From assembly GCF_000335475.2 (NCBI RefSeq), contig NZ_ANAH02000006.1:372001-436000 (forward strand): DNA of 64,000 nt. The letters are read 5' to 3'. Shown here piece by piece: positions 16,778 to 23,662 of this stretch. Made by a program: the position numbers and the translations under genes. Origin of the DNA: Cystobacter fuscus DSM 2262 (lineage in GTDB: Bacteria > Myxococcota > Myxococcia > Myxococcales > Myxococcaceae). How positions within the stretch are numbered: the first letter of the stretch is position 1; every line of letters starts with the position of its first letter. The notes beneath the pieces were generated by a model, which ran no database searches, was not told where the DNA came from, and saw nothing but the letters and a program-made list of their open reading frames with translations.

Positions 16778-16813
16778 CATGATGTCTGTCAGACAAGGAG
16801 ACACGACATCATG
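16778..16813 (+). promoter_or_regulatory. Nested palindromes spanning the pirin ribosome site and start codon
   Basis: CATGATGTC (16778–16786) and GACATCATG (16805–16813) are exact 9-bp inverted copies; the second contains the pirin ATG. Between them lies a second palindrome, TGTCTG-T-CAGACA (16783–16795), and the Shine-Dalgarno AAGGAG (16795–16800). This could be an operator, or an mRNA hairpin that places the ribosome site in the loop and the start codon in the stem. Confidence 0.55.
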
Positions 16814-17506
16814 ATGATCGTTCGGAATTCAGAAGCGCGCGGACATGCGAACCACGGGTGGTTGGATTCCCATCACACCTTCTCGTTCGGAGACTATTTC
16901 GACCCGTCCGCCATGGGCTTCCGCGCCCTGCGCGTCATCAACGAGGACCGGGTGGCCGCGCGCAGCGGCTTCGGCGCGCACCCCCACCGGGACATGGAGA
17001 TCATCACCTACGTGCTCGACGGGCAGTTGGAGCACCGCGACAGCCTGGGCTCGGTGGGTGTGCTGCGCGCGGGAGAGATGCAGCGAATGACGGCGGGCAC
17101 GGGTGTGCGGCACAGCGAGATGAACAACTCGGACGAGGAGGTGCACTTCCTGCAGATCTGGATCCTCCCGGAGCGCACGGGGCTGAAGCCCGGCTACGAG
17201 CAGAAGGAGTTCCCGCTCGCGGAGCGCCAGGGCAAGTTCCGGCTGGTGGTGTCCCCCGAGGGGCAGGAAGGCTCGCTGAAGGTGAACCAGGACCTGCGGC
17301 TGTACAGCACCGTGCTGGGCCAGGGAGAGAAGACGGACTACACCCTGGCGCCAGGGCGGCACGCGTGGCTGCAGGTGGCACGCGGCGCGGGCACGCTCAA
17401 CGGCGTGGCGCTCAAGGCCGGTGACGGCGTGGCCGTGTCCGAGGAGTCTCGGCTGGAGCTCTCCGCGACCGAGCCGCTCGAGGTCCTGCTGTTCGATCTG
17501 GGCTGA
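16811..17506 (+). CDS. Pirin family protein (quercetinase-like cupin)
   Basis: Bicupin metalloprotein of 231 residues. The four metal ligands are present: His57 and His59 in GAHPHRDME, His101 and Glu103 in GVRHSEMNN. The order and length match YhhW-type pirins, some of which oxidise quercetin or act as redox-responsive cofactors. Two adjacent ATGs (16811, 16814) are possible; AAGGAG at 16795–16800 favours the first. It stands alone and is divergent from the DHS-like gene. Translation or transcription is probably controlled by the palindromes at its start. Physiological substrate unknown. Confidence 0.92.
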   Translation: MMIVRNSEARGHANHGWLDSHHTFSFGDYFDPSAMGFRALRVINEDRVAARSGFGAHPHRDMEIITYVLDGQLEHRDSLGSVGVLRAGEMQRMTAGTGVRHSEMNNSDEEVHFLQIWILPERTGLKPGYEQKEFPLAERQGKFRLVVSPEGQEGSLKVNQDLRLYSTVLGQGEKTDYTLAPGRHAWLQVARGAGTLNGVALKAGDGVAVSEESRLELSATEPLEVLLFDLG

Positions 17507-17646
17507 GCCGGAGCCAACGACGTGCGGCGGGGGCTATGACGTGACGCGTGCGACAGGGTGACGAAGGGCACCCAGGAAAGGGACTGGCGCGGGATTCGTC
17601 CACCCCCTGCCGCGCGCGGTCGTCGTCCAAGGAGCACGGATGACAC

Positions 17647-18309
17647 TCATTCGCCCCGGGCAGGCGCGGGAGAGGAGGCCTCCGTGCCCAGCCGTCTTTT
17701 CAGCTCCGCGAGCGCGGAGCTTCCCGGGCCATTGCACGCGAGCACGTCCACGAGGGTGGTCGCGGGAATGGCACGCGCGAGCAACACCCCGTTGGGTGCG
17801 CGGAAGATGCGCAGCCCCGAGGCCCGGAGGCGCGCGGGAGAGATGACCAGCAGCACATCCACACCGGCGCGCTTGCCCACCTTCGAGTCCACCGCGGCGG
17901 CCAGGTGGACATGGGTACGCGCCGCGGAATGGATGCCCTCCCCAGAGAGGATGGCGCGCGCGGCGGCCACGGACGTACCGTGGTAGAGGGGTGCGTCCGC
18001 GAGCACCTCGTCCCAGCTGCGCTCCAGCCCGTCGAGCGTCACGGGGGTACCCTCCAGGGAGTGGCCCTGCACGGCGCGCACCTGCTTGCCCCGCACCTCG
18101 TAGCGCGACTTGTTGTTCTCCGCGACCACCTCGTCGAGTTCCTCACGAGACAGCCCCGTCATCCGCAGCACCTCGCCGATGAGGGCAAAGCCCGCGGAGT
18201 CCATGGCGAGGCCCATCTCCCGGGCGCCATGGCGCAACAACCATGAGAGCTTCTTCGATTTCCTGGCGAGTGCCTGGAGTTCCTTCTCCGGGCGACGTGA
18301 ACTGGCCAT
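17647..18309 (-). CDS. kptA: RNA 2'-phosphotransferase (Tpt1/KptA)
   Basis: Enzyme that removes an internal RNA 2'-phosphate using NAD+, releasing ADP-ribose 1'',2''-cyclic phosphate; 220 residues. The catalytic Arg-His-Arg-Arg tetrad is visible as Arg26-His27 (LSWLLRHG), Arg78 (QVRAVQGHS) and Arg131 (RTHVHL), with LYHGT at 108–112 for NAD. Bacteria lack the yeast tRNA splicing pathway that makes this substrate, so the natural role in bacteria is unknown. No RNA ligase or RtcB is adjacent. A Pro/Ala-rich tail of about 15 residues follows the domain. Divergent from a LysR gene. Confidence 0.93.
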   Translation of the reverse strand: MASSRRPEKELQALARKSKKLSWLLRHGAREMGLAMDSAGFALIGEVLRMTGLSREELDEVVAENNKSRYEVRGKQVRAVQGHSLEGTPVTLDGLERSWDEVLADAPLYHGTSVAAARAILSGEGIHSAARTHVHLAAAVDSKVGKRAGVDVLLVISPARLRASGLRIFRAPNGVLLARAIPATTLVDVLACNGPGSSALAELKRRLGTEASSPAPARGE

Positions 18310-18384
18310 GACCGTCCTTCCTTTCTTCCGAGGAGGAACACTAGCCGACCCCCTTCCCGCTCACGAATCGGGACTTCCCACCAG

Positions 18385-18403
18385 CTATCGAAGAAACGGA
18401 TAG
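18385..18403. promoter_or_regulatory. LysR-type box (ATC-N9-GAT)
   Basis: CTATC (18385–18389) and GATAG (18399–18403) are inverted copies 9 nt apart, fitting the LysR ATC-N9-GAT / T-N11-A pattern. It lies 8 nt before the LysR start and between the divergent kptA and LysR genes, so autorepression and control of kptA are both possible. Confidence 0.5.
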
Positions 18404-18411
18404 TTCCACTC

Positions 18412-19266
18412 ATGGAAACGGATGGGCTTCGCGCCCTGGTGGCGTTCGCGGAGGCTGGCTGCAATCTGACGCTCGCGGGGCGCGCCATCGGGCTGTCCCA
18501 GCCAGCGGTGCATGCACGACTGCAAGGAGTGGCGCGGGCGCTGGAGATCTCCCTCTACGAGCGGCGGGGCCGGCGCCTCCAGCTCACCCCGGATGGAACG
18601 CGCGTGCTCGCCTGGGCGCGTGACGTGCTCGAGCGGGAGCGCGCCCTGCGCGTGGAGCTGCGACAGGGACACGCGGAGGAGCGGGTGGTGCTCGCCTGCG
18701 GAGAGGGGGCCCTGGTGCATGTGGTGGCCGAGCGCGTCGCTCCGCTGCTTCGCGAGCGGACCGGAGTGCTCTCCTTCCTCGTGTTGGATGGCCCCGCCGC
18801 GGTCGCCGCCGTGGAGCGCGGCTCGGCGCACCTGGCGGTGGTGGCCGGGCCCGCGTCCAGTCCCCCGGGGCTTCGCTCGCAACCGCTCGTCACCGCCTCG
18901 ATGCTGGCCGTGGCGTCCCGGCAGCATCCACTGGCGCGGGCGGGACGGGAAGTGGAGGTGCGGGCACTGCTCGAGCACCGGCTCCTGGTGCCCCCTCTCG
19001 GCCGCGCCCTGCGCGCCACCCTGGAGGACGCCGCCTCGGCCCATGGACGGCCCCTCGAGGTCGCCGCGGAGGTGACCGGCTGGGAGGCGGTCTGCCGACT
19101 CGCGTCGTTGGGGGTGGGAGTGGGAGTGATCAACGACGTGGTGGCCACCCCGGGCCTCGCACGCCTGTCCGTGCGCGGCCTTCCCCCGGTGACCTACCGG
19201 TTGCTGATGCGGCGTGGACGTGGCACGAGGCTCGCGGAGGAGGTGGTGCGGACCCTGCTCGGCTGA
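18412..19266 (+). CDS. LysR-family transcriptional regulator
   Basis: A 284-residue LysR-type protein. The N-terminal helix-turn-helix (LTLAGRAIGLSQPAVHARLQGVARALEISLYERRGR) is followed by an effector-binding domain from about residue 88 (VVLACGEGALVHVVAERVAPLL…). A short ligand-binding-like segment LASLGVGVGVINDVV lies near the C-terminus. It is divergent from kptA, with a LysR box in the gap, so kptA is the natural candidate target. The effector is unknown. Confidence 0.9.
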   Translation: METDGLRALVAFAEAGCNLTLAGRAIGLSQPAVHARLQGVARALEISLYERRGRRLQLTPDGTRVLAWARDVLERERALRVELRQGHAEERVVLACGEGALVHVVAERVAPLLRERTGVLSFLVLDGPAAVAAVERGSAHLAVVAGPASSPPGLRSQPLVTASMLAVASRQHPLARAGREVEVRALLEHRLLVPPLGRALRATLEDAASAHGRPLEVAAEVTGWEAVCRLASLGVGVGVINDVVATPGLARLSVRGLPPVTYRLLMRRGRGTRLAEEVVRTLLG

Positions 19267-19326
19267 CGACACGTCAAACGAGATAGGGTTCCACTGTCCG
19301 CCGTCAGGAATGGAGATTGAACGAGC

Positions 19327-19863
19327 ATGTGGAAGAACTCGCCCCCCGACACCGCGGAAGTCATGGCGACGGTCAGAGCCGTGGCCGAACAGAAGTGGAA
19401 GGAGTCACTGGCTCCGAGGAACGCGAATCCGGCCGATGCCACATTCATCGGCTGGAGGAGCTACATCAGCGACCCTTTTCCGCTGACGTGGCCGTCCGTG
19501 GAGGGGACTCTCGTTTTCTACGCTCTCGCACGGGGCATGAATCCCCGAGCGCTGCGGGACGGGGAGTTCGTGGGTCCCACCTGGGCCAGGATGACCTACT
19601 CGGCCCAGGAGAAGAAGACCGAGCTCACGCTCCTGGACGTCCGACTCGAGTCTCGCGGAGTCCAGGGCGTACGCCCCCTGCGGCAAGAGGAGCTCGAGAT
19701 TCTGGAGTTGAAACCGCTGGATGCTCTACTGGGTTCGCGGACGGCGGAAGCGGATCAGAAGCTCAAGTCTTATTACTGTCTTCAGCTCTCGCTCGGAAAC
19801 ATCCCGTCCGAAGCAGTCACGGCTCACGCGGCATTCTTCAAATGGCTCGACTGTAGAGTCTAG
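19327..19863 (+). CDS. Uncharacterised cytosolic protein
   Basis: A 178-residue protein without signal peptide or membrane segment. It is rich in Trp and charged residues (MWKNSPPDTAEVMATVRAVAEQKW…, FIGWRSYISDPFPLTWPSVEG). I recognise no domain. Codon use is less GC-extreme than neighbours (for example TCT TAT TAC TGT CTT), suggesting relaxed selection or recent arrival. The start ATG at 19327 has only a weak ribosome site (GGAG at 19311). It follows the LysR gene by 60 nt on the same strand. Confidence 0.65.
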   Translation: MWKNSPPDTAEVMATVRAVAEQKWKESLAPRNANPADATFIGWRSYISDPFPLTWPSVEGTLVFYALARGMNPRALRDGEFVGPTWARMTYSAQEKKTELTLLDVRLESRGVQGVRPLRQEELEILELKPLDALLGSRTAEADQKLKSYYCLQLSLGNIPSEAVTAHAAFFKWLDCRV

Positions 19864-19906
19864 AGCACTTGGAGGCGCACACGCCTCGTTCACTGACCAG
19901 CGCAAG

Positions 19907-20161
19907 CTACAGCGTGGCGGCGCGGCGCTCGTCCTGGGGCACTCCCAGGCCCTTCTCGTAGTACTCGCCGAGGTTGAAGCACCCCAGCGCATCTCCACCC
20001 GTACAGGCCTGCTCCCAGCGCGAGCGGAGGTTGACGCTCTCCTTGGTCTCTCCCCCGTCATCGGCTGCTTGCGGCGTGTTGGGAGACAAGGCCGCGCGTC
20101 CCCCCGTGACACATCCGCTCAGCAGCCCGACAACGACACAAAATCCCACGCTCAGCCGCAC
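19907..20161 (-). CDS. Truncated lipoprotein with a single Sel1-type repeat
   Basis: Short lipoprotein (84 residues from GTG 20161; ATGs at 20185 or 20218 are alternatives). AAGGAG at 20167–20172 sits five bases before the GTG. A lipobox (GLLSGC) is followed by a linker and one Sel1 repeat, CTGGDALGCFNLGEYYEKGLGVPQ, ending DERRAATL and then TAG exactly where the repeat would normally continue with Tyr. Full-length Sel1 lipoproteins in myxobacteria have several repeats, so this is either a degraded gene or an unusually short one. No downstream repeat was found in any minus-strand frame. Confidence 0.55.
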   Translation of the reverse strand: MRLSVGFCVVVGLLSGCVTGGRAALSPNTPQAADDGGETKESVNLRSRWEQACTGGDALGCFNLGEYYEKGLGVPQDERRAATL

Positions 20162-20327
20162 TGCCGCTCCTTGCGATCCTGACATTCTCGAGAAGGCGCG
20201 AGGTGCTTCACCTGCCATGTCCGCCCGCCCTCCAGAGCCTACTTGAGAATGCTGACCGTCCCGGAGTCAACGTCAGTGTCGGAAACGGAGGCCGTTTGTC
20301 CAGAGGTGACGGGAGCGCAAACGTGTC

Positions 20328-21254
20328 TCAGCTCCGCTTCACCGCCCCCCGGTTTCCGGGCCACGCCGCGCGCATCGTGTCCGCGAGCGCCCGGAGCGCC
20401 CCGGCCCGGGGAAAGCCCGGCCGCCACACGAGGGCAAGGATGCGGCTCGGAGACGGCGCCAGGGGCCGCACCTCGAGCTGGCCAAACCGGTTCTCCAGGG
20501 GCACGGAGATCGCCGGCAGCAGCGTGATGCTCCCCTCGCCCGACATCACCATCTGCGCCAGCGTGGTGAGGCTCGTCGCGCGGAAGTCCACCTCGCGCGC
20601 GCCCACGCGGGTGCACAGCGCGAGCGCCTGGCTGCGAAAGCAGTGCCCATCCTCCAGCAGCAGCACGTTCTCCGCGTCCAGGTCGCGCAGCTGCACCTGC
20701 TTCTTCTTCGCCAGCGGATGACCCGGAGGCAGCGCCACGACAAAGGCATCCTCCGCGATGACGGTCTGCTCCACGTCCCCCAGCTCCGGATCCAGCGCCA
20801 CCAGGGCCGCGTCCAGCCGTCCCTCCTCCAGCCCGCGCACGAGCAGCTCCGTCTTCTCCTCGCGCAGCCGCAGCCGCATCTGGGGGTACTGCTTCGTCAC
20901 CGCCGGAATCACCTCGGGCAGCACGTAGGGCGCCACGGTGGGGATGACGCCCAATTGCAACGGGCCCGCGAAGGGATCCGACAGCCGCGAGGCGGCCGAG
21001 AGGATGTCCCCCGCCTCGGTGAGGACGCGGCGGGCCCGGGACACCAGCTCCTCACCCGCCTGGGTCAACAGGACGCGGCGCTTGTCGCGCTCGAAGATCT
21101 TCACCCCGAGCACGTCCTCCAACTGCTGGATCTGCGCGCTCAGGGCGGGTTGCGAGACATGACAGCGCTCGGCCGCCTTGCGGAAGCCGAGCACGTCGGC
21201 GACGGCGACGACATATTCCAACTGCCGCAGGGTCAGGTCGTTCAGGGAGGCCAT
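20328..21254 (-). CDS. oxyR: Peroxide-sensing LysR regulator OxyR
   Basis: LysR-family activator of 308 residues that senses hydrogen peroxide by a disulfide switch. The two redox cysteines are present with the OxyR spacing: Cys205 and Cys214 in EDGHCFRSQALALC, matching Cys199/Cys208 of E. coli. The DNA-binding domain (GFRKAAERCHVSQPALSAQIQQLEDVLGVKIFER) is at about 23–56. It is divergent from a catalase gene, with an ATAG-N7-CTAT palindrome in the shared 129-nt promoter. It most likely activates catalase and controls itself. Confidence 0.94.
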   Translation of the reverse strand: MASLNDLTLRQLEYVVAVADVLGFRKAAERCHVSQPALSAQIQQLEDVLGVKIFERDKRRVLLTQAGEELVSRARRVLTEAGDILSAASRLSDPFAGPLQLGVIPTVAPYVLPEVIPAVTKQYPQMRLRLREEKTELLVRGLEEGRLDAALVALDPELGDVEQTVIAEDAFVVALPPGHPLAKKKQVQLRDLDAENVLLLEDGHCFRSQALALCTRVGAREVDFRATSLTTLAQMVMSGEGSITLLPAISVPLENRFGQLEVRPLAPSPSRILALVWRPGFPRAGALRALADTMRAAWPGNRGAVKRS

Positions 21255-21266
21255 GGCACCGGGAAG

Positions 21267-21289
21267 CTTGATAGGAACAGGCTATCAAG
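21267..21289. promoter_or_regulatory. OxyR-type operator between oxyR and catalase
   Basis: CTTGATAG (21267–21274) and CTATCAAG (21282–21289) are exact inverted copies around 7 nt. The core ATAG-N7-CTAT is the known OxyR half-site geometry. It is 13 nt upstream of the oxyR start and 95 nt upstream of the catalase start, so binding should affect both promoters. Confidence 0.75.
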
Positions 21290-21383
21290 TCCATCGGAAC
21301 GATGTCTTGGCCCGTTCAGGGCGAACTCTCTACCTTCAGGGACATCCACGGCGGACTTCCCGCCTACCCCAGGAGAGACGTCC

Positions 21384-22856
21384 ATGAGCACCCGTCCCCA
21401 GCTGACCACGGAGTCCGGAGCCCCCGTCGCCGACAACCAGCACTCGCAGACCGCCGGGGCCGCGGGTCCGGTGCTGTTGCAGGATCACCACCTGCTCGAG
21501 AAGCTCGCCCGCTTCAACCGCGAGCGCATCCCCGAGCGCGTCGTGCACGCGGTGGGCTCGGGCGCCTACGGCACCTTCGTGGTGACCAACCCCAACATCG
21601 CGCGCTACACGCGCATGAAGCTCTTCAGCGAGCAGGGCAAGAGCACCGAGGTCTTCCTGCGCTTCTCCACGGTGGCTGGCTCCAAGGGCGCGCCCGACAC
21701 CGCGCGCGACCCCCGGGGCTTCGCCGTGCGCTTCTACACCGAGGACGGCAACTGGGACCTGGTGGGCAACAACACCCCCATCTTCTTCCTGCGCGACGGC
21801 ATCAAGTTCCCGGACTTCATCCACTCGCAGAAGTACGACCCGTACAGCAACCGCCAGGAGCCCGACAACGTCTGGGACTTCTTCTCCCACTCGCCCGAGG
21901 CCACGCACCAGTTCACCTGGCTCTTCGGTGACCGGGGCATCCCCGCGTCCTTGCGGCACATGGACGGGTTCGGCTCGCACACCTTCCAGTGGGTGAACGC
22001 GAACGACGAGCGCTTCTTCGTGAAGTTCCACTTCAAGACCAACCAGGGCATCCGCACCCTCTCCACCCAGGAGGCCGAGGCCATCGGTGGGAAGGATCCG
22101 CAGCACCACCAGAGCGACCTGTACGCGGCCATCGAGCGCGGCGAGTTCCCGTCCTGGACGCTCAAGGTCCAGGTGATGCCCGAGGCCGAGGCGGCCACCT
22201 ACCGCTTCAACCCGTTCGATCTCACCAAGGTCTGGTCCCAGAAGGACTACCCGCTCATCGAGCTGGGCCGCATGGAGCTCAACCGCACGCCGGACAACTT
22301 CTTCGCCGAGGTGGAGCAGGCGGCGCTGGATCCCGCGCACTTCGTTCCGGGCATCGGCCCCTCGCCGGACCGCATGCTCCAGGCGCGCCTGTTCGCCTAC
22401 GGGGACGCGGCCCGCTACCGGCTCGGTATCAACCACACCCAGTTGCCGGTGAACTCGCCCAAGGGCGTGAAGGGCGGCGCGCGCAACTACGGCCGTGACG
22501 GCGGCATGCGCTTCGATGGCAACGGCGGACGCGCGAAGAACTACGAGCCGAACAGCTTCAACGGCCCCGCGCAGTCCAACGAGGCCTCGGGCCTGGGCTT
22601 CTCCGTGAGCGGCACCACGGGCACCTACGTCAACCCGCGGCACGCCGAGGACAACGACTACGTGCAGGCGGGCGACCTGTACCGGCTGATGGACGAGCCG
22701 GCGCGCGAGCGTCTCGTGGCGAACATCGCGGGCAGCCTCGCGCAGGTGAGCCGCGAGGACATCATCACTCGGGCCATCTCCCACTTCCGTCAAGCGGATG
22801 AACAGTACGGCGCGCGCGTGGCCGCGGCCGTCCACAAGCTGCGTCAGTCGCGTTAG
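21384..22856 (+). CDS. katA: Monofunctional haem catalase
   Basis: Decomposes hydrogen peroxide to water and oxygen; 490 residues, a small-subunit (clade 3) catalase. The distal His55 is in RVVHAVGSGAYG (many catalases have VHAKG, here Val replaces Lys), the distal Asn in DLVGNNTP (about 129–130), and the proximal haem ligand Tyr339 in RLFAYGDAARYRLG. The start at 21384 (MSTRPQLTTE) has AGGAG at 21371–21375. An in-frame extension to 20643 lies antisense to oxyR and is rejected. It is divergent from oxyR and followed 47 nt later by an ankyrin gene. The symbol is by family; paralogues may exist elsewhere. Confidence 0.95.
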   Translation: MSTRPQLTTESGAPVADNQHSQTAGAAGPVLLQDHHLLEKLARFNRERIPERVVHAVGSGAYGTFVVTNPNIARYTRMKLFSEQGKSTEVFLRFSTVAGSKGAPDTARDPRGFAVRFYTEDGNWDLVGNNTPIFFLRDGIKFPDFIHSQKYDPYSNRQEPDNVWDFFSHSPEATHQFTWLFGDRGIPASLRHMDGFGSHTFQWVNANDERFFVKFHFKTNQGIRTLSTQEAEAIGGKDPQHHQSDLYAAIERGEFPSWTLKVQVMPEAEAATYRFNPFDLTKVWSQKDYPLIELGRMELNRTPDNFFAEVEQAALDPAHFVPGIGPSPDRMLQARLFAYGDAARYRLGINHTQLPVNSPKGVKGGARNYGRDGGMRFDGNGGRAKNYEPNSFNGPAQSNEASGLGFSVSGTTGTYVNPRHAEDNDYVQAGDLYRLMDEPARERLVANIAGSLAQVSREDIITRAISHFRQADEQYGARVAAAVHKLRQSR

Positions 22857-22903
22857 ACCGTCACCCTTCCACCTCCAACTCCAACGACATGAGAGAGACA
22901 GCC

Positions 22904-23443
22904 ATGAAGACCGGGACCCGGGAGTCGCAGTCCGCAGCAATCGACGCGGAAGTGTTGGAGGTGGCGCGCATGGCGTTCCAGTACGCGCGCAGTGGAGACG
23001 CCGCGGCGCTCGGCGCGATTCTCGACGCGGGGCTGCCCGTCAACCTGCGCAACGAGCGCGGCGACACGCTGCTGATGCTCGCGAGCTACCACGGCCACGT
23101 GGACGCCACCCGGGTGCTGCTCGAGCACAAGGCCGACCCCGAGCGCACCAATGACCGGGGGCAGACCCCCTTGGCCGGCTGCGCCTTCAAGGGCGACATC
23201 ACCATGGCTCGGCTGCTGCTCGACCATGGCACCCAGGTCGACGGCGCCGGCCCGGATGGCAAGACGGCGCTCATGTTCGCGGCGATGTTCGACCGCGTGG
23301 AGATGATGGAGGAGTTGATCTCCCGCGGCGCGGTCCCCGAGCGCCGGGATGCCGAGAAGCGCACGGCGCTCGACTACGCCCGAGCCATGGGTGCCCAGCG
23401 CGCCGCCGAGCGGCTCGCGGCGTCGCAGCAGACCCCGGCTTGA
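22904..23443 (+). CDS. Ankyrin-repeat protein, probable catalase partner
   Basis: A 179-residue protein made of about four ankyrin repeats: GDTLLMLASYHGHVDATRVLLEHKADPE, GQTPLAGCAFKGDITMARLLLDHG, GKTALMFAAMFDRVEMMEELISRGA and KRTALDYARAMGAQ. There is no signal peptide. In Pseudomonas the ankyrin gene ankB lies just downstream of a catalase gene and is needed for full catalase activity; the same order here suggests the same role. An upstream ATG at 22889 is possible, but GAGAG before 22904 favours the shorter form. Probably co-transcribed with katA under OxyR. Confidence 0.88.
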   Translation: MKTGTRESQSAAIDAEVLEVARMAFQYARSGDAAALGAILDAGLPVNLRNERGDTLLMLASYHGHVDATRVLLEHKADPERTNDRGQTPLAGCAFKGDITMARLLLDHGTQVDGAGPDGKTALMFAAMFDRVEMMEELISRGAVPERRDAEKRTALDYARAMGAQRAAERLAASQQTPA

Positions 23444-23475
23444 CAATTTTTTCCGCTCCACGCACCTTGTGGAGC
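23440..23475 (+). promoter_or_regulatory. Candidate promoter and hairpin before the threonine leader ORF
   Basis: TTGACA at 23440–23445, overlapping the ankyrin stop codon, is a perfect −35 hexamer; with a 17-nt spacer the −10 would be CACCTT (23463–23468), a weak match. GCTCCAC (23455–23461) and GTGGAGC (23469–23475) form a perfect 7-bp inverted repeat that covers the −10 and the GGAG ribosome site of the leader ORF. It could be an operator or a 5' hairpin. Confidence 0.4.
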
Positions 23476-23559
23476 GTGAGCTTCGTTCGCCCCACCACCA
23501 CGACCACGACTACCGCCACTTCCCTCGGCGGGAGCGGACTCGTGCGTGTCGTGAGCTGA
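23476..23559 (+). CDS. Threonine-rich leader peptide
   Basis: A 27-codon ORF starting GTG after GGAG (23471–23474) and ending TGA at 23557–23559. After MSFVRP come seven consecutive threonine codons (23494–23514: ACC ACC ACG ACC ACG ACT ACC), then Ala and another Thr, so eight of nine codons specify Thr. Three different Thr codons are used, so the run is not a simple nucleotide repeat. It ends in the loop of a strong hairpin and is followed 103 nt later by a ThrRS-like gene. By analogy with amino-acid biosynthesis leaders, ribosome pausing when charged tRNA-Thr is scarce would alter downstream RNA folding. No homologue search was possible. Confidence 0.7.
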   Translation: MSFVRPTTTTTTTATSLGGSGLVRVVS

Positions 23560-23656
23560 CGAACGCACGGTCTCTTGCCCCGCCGTCTTCCGGCCGGGGC
23601 GTCCGTGCAAGCGCTCAGTGCTCCGACCGGAAACACCTCTTCATTCCGATTCGGAG
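23541..23656 (+). promoter_or_regulatory. Putative attenuator / ribosome-site switch of the ThrRS-like gene
   Basis: Hairpin 1: CGTGCGT (23541–23547) with ACGCACG (23563–23569), plus inner TCGT/ACGA, 11 bp with one bulge; the leader stop codon lies at its loop. Hairpin 2: GCCCCG (23577–23582) with CGGGGC (23595–23600), plus CCG/CGG. Long-range pair: GCACGG (23565–23570) with CCGTGC (23603–23608), competing with hairpin 1. CTCCGA (23621–23626) with TCGGAG (23651–23656) covers the Shine-Dalgarno of the ThrRS-like gene. No U-tract follows, so translational control fits better than transcription termination. Confidence 0.55.
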
Positions 23657-23662
23657 TCACCC

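Noticed and set aside
20239-20325. Possible C-terminal remnant of a minus-strand gene (VCAPVTSGQTASVSDTDVDS)
   Set aside because: Reads like protein but has no start of its own, runs antisense-free into oxyR, and is too short to support as a gene.
20643-21383. Long in-frame N-terminal extension of catalase
   Set aside because: It lies antisense to oxyR, is His/Arg/Gln-rich with no homology, and the AGGAG-preceded ATG at 21384 begins the normal catalase sequence.
23461-23560. His-rich reading frame (HHHDHDYRH) over the leader region
   Set aside because: The same bases read as seven Thr in another frame that has a start with ribosome site and a near stop; the His frame is open for a long way and the downstream gene is ThrRS-like, not HisRS.
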